From Schistosoma haematobium (lineage: Eukaryota > Platyhelminthes > Trematoda > Strigeidida > Schistosomatidae), in assembly GCF_000699445.3 (NCBI RefSeq), contig NC_067195.1, positions 13,266,787-13,330,786 on the forward strand: DNA of 64,000 nt. The letters run 5' to 3'. The notes beneath the pieces were generated by a model. That model ran no database searches, was not told the origin of the DNA, and saw only the letters and a list, made by a program, of their open reading frames with translations. Shown in pieces: positions 12,301 to 24,300 of this stretch (within the stretch, counting starts at the first letter, position 1; every line of letters begins with the position of its first letter). Made by a program: the position numbers and the translations under genes.

Positions 12301-15300
12301 ACTCATTTGATAAATGTATGACTTCATTGATAAACATTATTGTTTTTTTATTGAGTTATATCAAAGAAAACTATTTTACACTTTTTTGCTTATTTAAAAG
12401 TGATTTAAAACCTGAAAATATACTTCTTGATAGTAAGGTAAGTAGAATTCGTGTGTCTCCCAGCTTTCTTAAATGAATATTTCACTCCCTTTTTGTTAAC
12501 ACAGTCATTTTAAAAGTTCTTTTGCCGACCACTTCTCATGATAATCTTTCCAACTGCATATCAACCGTTTGTTTTATTATTAGCTCAACTGGTAGATAAT
12601 TATACAGATTGATTTATGCAAATATAACTAAGACATAATTATCTAAATAAAATGTTATGACTCGAGTATTTCTCGACTTGTATGAACATCATCGCAATCA
12701 CCGCTTTATACTTCAGTGTTTGTTTATATAAATTATTGTATTTTTTCAATTCAATCCAATTGCGTACAAAATTGATCATAAAGTTTTACAGAACAAGATA
12801 ATTTTATTTAGATAAAAATTAACCATCAGGTATTAACGGATCGTTGTGTCATCCTAATTTGGGACTCAATATCAGTACTCATCAATAACTTCACCAAGGA
12901 TCAAACCCATGACTTTCTGATCACTAATTTGGTATCTAACGATTTGCACCTCTAACTTCGGTTGATTCTATCGGGCTGAGGCCTGGAATTACCGGATCCC
13001 ATCCTTAGTGAGTTCACGGATGCTCTCTGGGGAAAGTTCCACATGAGGTTGAAACAGATGTCTATTGCTTCCTAGTTTGAAGTGGTTGTAAAAATATTGG
13101 CTGTTCGAGGTTTTAAACTAGAAAATACAACAGATTTCACAATTCTTCTACACAAACATTAGTTTTTTGTAAAAGTATTCGATTTTAAAATAAAGATTCA
13201 TTAGTTATGTTGTTCGTCATTTTAACTGTTCTACTTTACACACAGAGGTTATGATTCTCTGTAACATTAGGAGTTGACAGTTGAAAGAGTCTCAAGATTT
13301 TCTTAAAAGATGTAGGCTGAGTTAATAGATATTAATACTTTATCCGTTTGCTGATCAGGATACGGCTTCAACGTAGATGATGAGTTGGGGTATGTAATAC
13401 TCTTTTGAAGCATTTCAATCGAAAAAGGATTACAACATTGTTAACAAATTTACTATCTTTAATTAATTCCTTAAACCCAACCTTACCACTACTCAATGAC
13501 GGTTCAAACACACCGACAATGATTTTAATAAATCTATGATCAACCACCAACAACATACTTTTGTCCCTTAACTTTTAAACCATATTTCACTGTCGTAGAG
13601 TGATATAAAGCAAACTAGTGAATAGTATTGTGATGTATGCTACCTACACTGACAGATATAAGTAGTATGTAGACTCTATCGGAAGTGGAATGTCTGGTAG
13701 CAGAAAATTCAATTGAAGATAACAGAAAGGAAATCGGATAGGAATAAAAATAACAACAGAATTAGAGAAATAATAAAATATATACGGAACAACTCAATGA
13801 GGATGTACAAATGATGTATCTAATGCATGATTTTCATATTTTACAAAGCCGTCGCGTAACAGTAGATTGGTTTTCCGCACCTGAGTTTTCGTTCATTACA
13901 GTATAATCACCAATTGGTAGGTTAATGATCTTGTCAATCTTAAAAAAGACATCCGAAATAATAAAATTGCTTAAGAGGATCGGATGTTTCATTTCATATA
14001 TTAAGGATTAGGAATGATTTAGACCAGTTTTGACTAGAAGATTTAAACTTAAAAGAAATTTAGCATAAGAAACCCATATATAGATGTACCTTGATCTTCA
14101 AGTTTATCATCAACAAATTCTGAAGTTTAAGGAATTTAAAATCTATAATGAGATTAGAACTTATGTAAGCCAAATTACTTCGCTGTTAAAGAATGCAAGT
14201 TCATCCCTTATAGCCTATACATAATTTGATATTTATGGTTTTAAATATTATTTTCCCGTTCAACTAACATACGAAACTTAACAATCAATTGAATTACCAT
14301 CTACTAACCTCTTCTTGTATTAGTCGACGTTAAATCATGTTTTTCTATGCTCAAAATCCATACTTCATTGAAAACTAACAACCCTTTTTATCATTAACTT
14401 CCTAGTTTGATTTTATCTAATGAATAATCATTTTATAAAATTTCATATTTAAGGGATATGCAATCCTTACAGATTTTGGGTTATGTAAACAAAATTCTGC
14501 CAGTCAGTCTACTACGCTAACATTTTGTGGCACTCCTGAGGTAAGTTTATATACATAAACTAAAATTTTTTAAGATTTTATTTATTAATGGAACGTGAAG
14601 TTGAAAGTCGAATAATTCGCTTTTCAAATATTAATTAGCTGGTGAGAATTTCGCTTTATCCATTTCGGTCAGCAGAGTAGGGGTAATTCAAACTAAGATA
14701 ACTTTATGAAAAAATCATTAGTGTTCAAATATCGTAGGTTCATAAATCTAGGTCACAACGATTTTACTACATCGACAATGGACGTAAATTACAGGAACTA
14801 TGGTTGTTTGCCTTCTCTGTACTTAAATTTATCTTCTCATGTCCTTCATATGTATTTCCGTTAATTTCTAGAGCTCCCACTTACTTGCTTGTTGAGATTT
14901 GTTTTTATTTGAACGGATACACCGTTATAACATGTTCCAAATAGTATGGTAAACTAGTTTATATGTGTTTGTTCATATTTTGGAAGAAACCTTATTTTCA
15001 AATTATACTGAATAATAAGCAATAGAGCAACTCAAGAGGTTAATAATTCGAATTAGTCACGTCCATCTTGATGTTAACTAGAATTTCCCAGTTCTCGCAA
15101 AACGTACTGAGCTCTCTACCTGGTAGATAAACTTAACCATCAAAGTTACGTTTTCTCGGTGAGATGAAGTCAGAATTTATTTGAAAGTACATGGCTAAGT
15201 GAGATAAAACAAAATACAAGGCAAATAACTAAAAATACTTCAAACTCAATATTTCAACTGACAACATATCATGAAAAGGAACAAGAGTTCCACATTCATA

Positions 15301-18300
15301 GTTTGGGGTTCTTCCAGCTTTACTTCTGCGGTTTGTGTTATACTACTGAGTAGTATCAAAACGCCTACGTGGTAAATGTAATAGGTTTATTGGAACAAAG
15401 TAGTCGTATCTCATTCATTTGTATTTAGTTTAGTTTCATTTATTAGAACTGTAGTTTCACTATACTTTATATGAGACTGTTAGTTATTTGTATTGGTAGG
15501 ATTGTCTGGTTCTGATGCGTAGTATTCCTCTCTTTCATTATATCCAAATGTCACGTATTTATGTGTGTATTTCTATTTTGATGGTGATTTGACCTACTCT
15601 AGTGTTATAATCTATTTCTTACGGCTATAACCCAGCTATTCCTATTGCTTAGTAATCTTGGATACCAAATCACTCGACAAGTCCCCAAATCAGAACACGG
15701 TTGGACAGGAAAGAGATTATATTCCGAGTAACAAGGTTAGATGGAAGTAAGAAGCAAGCAAGCGCAATAGGGAAAGCGTTAGTATATTTATAGTTTTTTC
15801 ACATGAGAAGATTTCTCGAGCGTTCACTCAGTATTGACTGACGCTGATTGGATAGAATTAGTCAATCAGCGTGCACCAAAGCAATCGTGCATTGAGCATG
15901 CTTTAATCCAGTCTATGTCCCGCTAACATCTAGAATATCTCACCATCCGATTGTATTTTTAAGAGTGGTTTTGTTTCGTAGCCATGGTTTAATATTAATT
16001 TGTATTTTTGGTTATGGTTTCTCGCTTTAATTTAAATTACATGTTGTACTATGCGTATAAATACTAATGTTTTTTGGACCACCACTTCACCAAACCCTCA
16101 ACAAAATAATATCTAGTCTAATTAAGTCATTTAAATTCTTTTGTTCCCCGAAACAGATATTGCTTAAACAAATTAAGCACTGATTAGTGACCAATTTATT
16201 GTTTTTTGTTATTTGGCGCTGATCAAATTCTAGCGATAAAGTTGCAATGTATCGGTTAATCTAAGTGACTTGACTTCAACTTAAAGGGTTGAGGGTAGTC
16301 GCCACACAACCTTGTCTTTGAAGGGAACTATGAACCCAGGTTTCAGGCCAGCCCCAGCTGGCCTGAAAGGTATATCTGGAATCTTAGAGGTGTATTCGAA
16401 CCAGGGTTTTCCGCCGACCACCCGCAACCACTTAACATAGATGTCACTATTGGTTATATCTTGGTTCATTAAAGAGTTCCCTCCTCGCCGAATTCCTTTT
16501 TAAAGCTGTACACTAGTGAATATATATTTATTTTTCAAAATAATAATTATTATAATGATGGTGATAATAAAAAGTTCTTCTTATCAAGGGAACTAGTAAT
16601 AATTTTGTTAAAACACCATTATCTGAACGAAGATAGGTAAGAAAATTCTAATTGGGAAGGGAAGTTTCAATGTGATAAAAACATGTTGAAAGTGAGATGA
16701 AATGTAATCAGGAGGATCATAAAAACAAAGAAACCACTTGGGGTAAAAGTTCCATGGAGAAGACAGAAGGGAAGCAAGAAAAGAATGAAAGAGAAAGTAG
16801 AAAATTAAGATCTATTTCTCTGTTTGTCTTTCTGTCTATCCGTCTGTTTGTCTGTTACCCATTTTTTGAACATTTACAATCCTCATACACTTAACATATC
16901 CCAAACCTAGTAAAAGGTCATTTAACTTCTTAAATGATTTTTTTCTCACTATAATTGAAAACCGTCATCTTCGTTTCGTCCACAAAGTTTGTTTTCTTTA
17001 AGATATAACTGCTGCATATATGTTGAAGTAATTCTCTCCATTCCATTGTTACATTTTTAAAATAGTATTTGGCACCAGAAATTTTGCGTAAACAGCCATA
17101 TGATTTTGCAGTTGATTGGTGGTGTTTAGGGTGTGTTATTTATGAAATGTTACATGGTCTACCTCCGTTCTATTCAGAAAATCGTGCACATATGTACCGA
17201 TATATATTGGAAAGACCTTTAAGAACACGTAATACACTTAGTTCATCAACTGAAAATATTTTATTTCGTGTAAGTTTACTTTTTAAATTTTCCTACTTGT
17301 TGTTGCATTATTATTATTAAATAATAATAATATGTAATTTTTCAAACTTCAAATTTGCACATATTTAAATTGCAAGTTATCCCTTGTTTAATCTAAAAAA
17401 AATCGAAATGTTATTCAGATCACTAATTATTGGGAAACAGGAGACACTAGACAGTTGTTTAGTCTCAGTATGAGATTAATCAATAGTGTACATCCACGAC
17501 ACTAACGCGGATTGAACTCAAGACTTTAAGGTCTCACAGAGTGCCCATACCCTTTAAACCACTAGGTTGGCATTCAGTAGTTAATATGTGTAACATTAGT
17601 CGATACACGATATTGGATTTGGTTAGTTCCTTCCTCGCACCCGATATACTTGGATCCCAGTCGTGAGGTCGTGGCTTAACATCTCTGAGTTCTGTACTGG
17701 GGCGAAACAGCTGTCTATTGCCTAACGGCTTTCAATGATTGTTCATCTTAGGTCATTTCGTGATCTTGTTAACATTTAACGATATTCACAAATCTTTTAT
17801 ACTGAAAATACAAAATTTATTTCTTACTTTATGGTGGGATATAAGTAGCGGTTACCAAAATGTGCAATAATATGTATTGTAGATTACGTAACAGAAATTT
17901 CCAGTTCTGTCTGAGACGTACTCTAGTAACTACGATTGAATAAACTGCACAAAGAAAAGCGAACACTATGAATGAACGTGAACGTGATGTACTATACCTA
18001 GAATAAACACCTCGATTATTTCAAGATAAATTATCATTTCGTGCAAACACTACAGGTACTTTTGAACTAGGTAATAATTCAAAATTACACATTAAATTTT
18101 ATGGTGGTTAATTACTTTTAAGGAAGTTATGATGCAAGGAAACACTTTTTTATCCCTAAAAGTATAAAAATAATATCACTTTGCCTTAAATCTTTTCTGC
18201 AGCTGTACATATTGTGGAGACAGTGTGTAAATGTGTGTACTCTGCTGATATCCACTGATTTGTTGATCATTCTAGTAGTTCACTTACAATCAACGTGAAT

Positions 18301-21300
18301 AGCTCGAAATAGAAATTTTGCACGGATAACTGACGTTATAACGATCATTTTATTTTATGGTGACGCAGAAACGATAACTGTTTTTTGTGACACTATTTGA
18401 ATCGTACTTCCTGTTCCCTACATTGTCTAAGCATCCTATGCATTTATGTTAATTGCTGTTCTGGCTGTCAGAAGGGTAATCGGCCTCGTGAATGCCGAAG
18501 AGTTTCGGGTTTCACTATGAGATGCCATAACTCTTCTGGATGAAGACCCTACAGCTCCCAGTGCACAGTCTAAATGGTTAAAATTACTTTTTACTGGTTG
18601 GGTTTTTTTAGTAGTGTTCTTTTCTACAGAATAGGGTTGCTAACCCCATGTTTAACCCTCCTTCTTTATTCGGGCTTTGGTCTAGGAGTGTAGCGAACGA
18701 GATGCCAAGTGGGGACTATCTAATCTATTTTAATACAAAATTACACAGTGTCTTAGTAAGATCTAAGAACTATACAGTAAATACTTCATTTGCAAAACTG
18801 TCTCAGACTTCATTGTTCCTTCATCTCCACACCAATTGCTTTCTGTTTCCATTCTTTCTCCCTCGATCTTCCCGACTTTCTGCTGCCAGACATTCTAATC
18901 CTGACTAGCGTTATATGCTGCTTATGTCGACATGAGTAGCATACACCACGGCAGTAATCATATAAAGGCTACAGACGGAGCAAAAAATTATATATATATA
19001 TATAATTCTAAGTATTAAAACTGTGAATAATGACGGTGTAATAGAAAGGTTATAATTTTAGATTATGTAGTGTACATAATCTCAATAAAAGACTTTGTGT
19101 GGAAATAAACAGACTTGTAAAGTTAATGAGTTAACAGTGGATAAAGATGTGAATGGGGTAAGATAATTAAAATATTTTATGCTACGATAACTGAATGTAA
19201 TAGAAAGGTTGAATGAAATGAAGTGATATGAAAAATAATCACGAATAAAATCATGAGGATATAAGGAATAGTATCAGTAGGGATTTTGTGAAGATTGTAG
19301 TAATTTCAGCAGTTGAGATCATGAGTCAATTGAAGCTAGACCACCATAAAACCTGGAAGCACTCGACGGCCATTTCGTCCTATTGTGGGAGTTCTCACCA
19401 ATGCGCATCCACGACCCCGACTCGCGGGACTCGAACCCAGGACCTACTAGTCTCGCGCCAGGCGCTTAAAAAAGACTAGACCACTGAGCCGGCATTCAAC
19501 GGTGTTAATATCTAGCCTCAACTAATCCTGAAAATTGAGCGACACATCCACCATTGTCATCAGACAGTTTCTATCTCACAACTGACCCGGCTGAACTCCA
19601 CTGGTCACTGCTTCTCACTAAAACTCCAGGATATACCTCTTGAAGCCAGTCACTAGTGAGGATACGTTGATAAGTATCAGAAGGGACCGTCCAGTGCTTT
19701 CAGGTTTTTCATGGTGGTCTAGCTTCAATTGACTCGTAATCTCAACTGTTGATATAAAGAATAGTTTGAAAAATTCCCATATATTTTTTTCGATTGGATC
19801 CTTATCAGGCTTTACTCTAATATACAGTAATATTTATGTGCATATACGAAATAATTGAACCAATGATAACAGTGGAAAAGATTACATAAATAAATGAAAG
19901 ATATAAATTGGTAGTGTGATGATAAGTGTACTAGTTGTGATAAGAATAATAAAGGCTTGAATCCATGTTTTATAATGGGAAATAGGTCAATGATTAGAAA
20001 AATATAGACACTGAAGTAACATTCATAAAATTATAAGATAACATAATTAAAAGTGTTTAAATAATTGGACAGTGAAGCGTGTATATGAGAAAAAAAAGTG
20101 AGAGAGGTTGAAGAAAAATAAACGACCAAAGAGTATGGAAAATAATAACAAATAAAATCACAAGCAAAGATGGATAGTGGCTAGCAGGGGAATCCAGGAC
20201 GCGCGTTTCGTCTTATTTGGGACTCGTCAGCTGGATGTACCTGTATCTCAGAATTGATGTTCACTCTGGGACTCGAACCCAGTACCATTCACTTCAAACG
20301 CCATCGCTTTATCAACTTATACAATAAGAATATATGTATAGTATTAGTCAGTTCATAGATTCACATAGTTATACTCATGATTCTTGTCGGGATAAAGAAG
20401 TTACAAATTTTTTATGAACATAGAGACTTGGATTGCTAGCTCGGATTCCTATAGCTTTTGCTATGTGTAAGAGGCGAACTGAACCCCATAAGGAAAACTA
20501 GTAGGAATACGATAAATAACTTTAAATGATCTAATTCTGTCTAATACATAACCGCTATCCATCAAGTGTGATAGAACGGAGCTAAGTATTGTTTTAACGG
20601 TACCCCTCCTTAATCACGAAGGGAGGTGTTCACTAACTCTTTAGCTCAGTTGTCTGGTAGGCCACCCAATATAGCTTTCTCTATAGGAGCAGATGAATTC
20701 ATAGATACACATAAATGTGGCAGAACAAATTAAATTATCCTTTAGTTGAGGAATCACATAGGTTAGCTGCATTAAACTTTCTTTTAACTACTCTAGTCAG
20801 TCTATCCTCGCAACACATCAGCAGCTATATAACTTCGTCTTCTCATTGCATTATCAAAAGCTATATCTACGTTGGATTGCCGCTTCAGGAAGAGAGGTTT
20901 CTTACCAGCCGTTGATGTCTCTATTTTCCTGTTTGTTGCATGCAAGTGCTTCTTCAGGAAACCTTTTGGATAATCCATTTCAATCAACATATTATGTATA
21001 AGCTATAATTGTTTGTTTAAAGTATCGACTGAGCATATCTTCCTTGCTCTATTTGCAAGACATTTGTCTAAGTTTCTCTTATAATAAAAGGGTACAAAAC
21101 TCAAGAAATGTGTGTACTGGCTTGCTAAGGAACTTTTCCTACATACATACTAAATGAATCACTTCTTTTCTGTTTAACAAAATGTCAAGCAAATGTAGTT
21201 TATTATCAAGTTCCTCTTCACACGTAACTTTGATTGCTGAATGCTTATTGTTAAATAGCTCTAAAAGTTCTGATCGATGATAATCAAAGTATCATCAGTG

Positions 21301-24300
21301 TAACGACAATAGCATTTAAGCTTATTGCTAACCTAATTAAGAGGTCCGTTTTCTAGTTTCGCAAGAAAAAAAACAGGAAGTATGGGACCTAGCGGTAAAC
21401 CCATCGCTAATCCATCAATTTGTCTGTGATATGTGTTATTAAAGACAAAATGGACATTCATTATGCATTTCAGAAGTAATTTTTTGAGGCTAACCTCGAG
21501 GATTCAAATATTGATATGTTTTTCAAGTAGTTGTTGGCACACAAAGTCAATAGTCTCAGTTAATGGTACATTCGTAGGCAAGGAAGCAACGTTTAGAGAT
21601 ATAATCGTTTTTAATATAAGTTCGTATGTTCAACCTTAGAAATGAAATCGAAAGTGTCTTAAACGCTTCTGTTGACGACCAGTTTTTGTAAGGATCTAGG
21701 ATTCAAACTAACCACTTCGCAGTTTTATGATATGGCGAATTACACATATCTAAAACTGGGTGAAGAGGAAGTCTAGTCTTGTGGACTTTGGGTAAGCCAT
21801 AGAGTCGTCGTGTGTTCGATCCAGTGAATCTTGAATGAGGAATAATTAAAGGGAGATGAGGATATTTTCAAATACTAAGTAAAATCAAATAATAATATTT
21901 TATGGTGATAGTAAAGAGAAAAATGACGTACTTCTTTCGTACTTACAGTTGTAGCTTCATTTTATAAATTGGAGAAGCTTCTGCTTTTTTAAGGTGTTGA
22001 ATAAGAAGAAATATTGAAGAATTTGAATGGATAACCAACCTAAGCATCAACCTTTGGATCGATAGAGTGATTGTAATGGAGAACTCTTAACTGCTTTTCT
22101 CTCACTCTTGTAGAACCTTGCTATAACATGTTCTCGTATATGAGTTCAAAACCTGCATTGACTACTGTTTGTGAACATTACTCCACAAGAACAGGTGAAT
22201 TAGTAAATACACATAGGGGCAACCAGACGAGGGAGCTTATTCTTTACGGATACCAAAAATAAATTTCCACCCGTGAATGTTAGTCTCGGCTTTACGGCAT
22301 AGGAGATTCTTTTTATGGCTTTTGACAGCTGCTTCTTAAGTACAACAGATTCATATGAAGATATTTCTTTAAAAAAGAACCTTTGGATTTCTTGTTCAGA
22401 TATTCTTTCATGTTGTTCCCTACGAAGTGGCCTGGATAGCTTTTGTCAACCAATGTTTTCATGAGGAACGCAAGTTCTTCGTCGACGCATTCAGTGCCAC
22501 AGATCCTACGTATTCGGTAACATAGAGTGAATAAGATTCCTCTTTTTGCTTAATGGAACCCAGCTATTGAAGTTAGTTAGTTAGTGGACCCATGTTTGTT
22601 TTCACTGATATGTTGAAAAACGGCAGTGTTTAGACACTATAAAATTTAAAAGTCCTCCTAAATCTTCCGTCTTTAAGTGTAAAAATCACAGGGATTTGTG
22701 CGTACCTGTAATGTGATATGATGTTTGTGTAAGATGTGCTCACAGTTCAACTGTAGACCATTTCAAATACTATCAGTCAAACTAATATATGTGATCAGTT
22801 CTCAGTATACTTACAGCAGATGAGATGGTTATTTCTCAGTCTTCTCTTCCGTTGTTTACTAATAAGATACTATAGACCTTGGCGCTTAAAAGCTTTCGTG
22901 TTCAGCTCTCTAAATCACTATAGAGTATAGAAGCTTAGTGGTTAAATGACTAAACATTCAACTGAAAACAAGAGTATATACTTCATAAACGGGTTACATT
23001 ACTTAAGAATATAGTCACTACACAGAAACGGGCAAAATACAATACTAAACATCTCGATTCTACTAGTTGGTATTCTAGATGGATGCATCATTTTAGTCAG
23101 TGAAATAATCAATTCTTGTTAACAGAATATTTAAAGTTATATGCTATAAATTGTTAATATCGGTCTTTGCATAAACTAAATTTTAACTAAAATCTATGAA
23201 AGGAATGATGAATTGTTCAGAAACATACGGAACTCAAAGCCATATAAAATTTTGTTCGGTTCATGGTGCTAAAATAGAGTACTTTATGTGATGATAATTA
23301 TGATTGGCAGATGAATGTATAACTAGCTAACATCCCAAACACCGTGCAGACGATGTTGAATCACTCAAACCAATGGGCCACATCATGATATGATTGGTGG
23401 AATTCAGTCAACATCAACGGACTAGACAAACCTAAAATTAGTCACTACTCAGTGAATAATCATTTGTAAATATCTTAATCTAACAGGAGATACGTCACTT
23501 TCTCAATAGCTCAGTGATAAGATCTCAGACTGTGAAGTTATCTGACAGAGGTTCGAACTTATCAGTGAATCTCAGTTCCTGCAAGACTGATGATACATTG
23601 TACTGACAAATCCTAAGTGGGATGAAACCCATATTCGTTGTTTCGTTCTGATTACCTTAAACCAAATAACTATGTATAACTTTGTTTTGTAGTATTATAG
23701 CTTTACTGATAAACTTGTAGTTGTTTTTACATTGCATGATTTAATACAATTGTTCTGAATTCTTCATGTCCCTTTTTTCCTCTTCCCAAATTTATTTCAC
23801 TGGATTATACTCTGTAAATAACATCTCTAAACCCTAATCTTCCCGATTACTGCTTATACTCTTGTTACCTCTACCACTACGGGATTTGAATTGACAACTG
23901 CATCTCTGTGCTAAGGTGGTGTGGCAACTCGAACTGATGTACGTACGTACGAATTTCTACGTTGTTACTGACTGACTTATTTTTTGTTTGGAAAATAAAT
24001 AATTTCCAACTACGATTTTTGGTCTAACACACAGTTACTTCAAAAAGATAAAATTAGTCGACTTGGAAGTGAAAATGATTTTGAAGAAATTAGTAAGCAT
24101 CGATTTTTCAAAGATATTGATTGGATAAAACTACTAGAGCGCAAATTAACTGCACCATTTCTGCCATCGGTAACCTCATCAACCGATACACGAAATATTT
24201 CACCGGAATTTGTCAATTCCGCTGTACCAAGTGAGTGAAATTTTTATACGTTTGATTTCAACTCGTATAAGTATAATTTAGTGCCTTTTTGTATGAAGAA

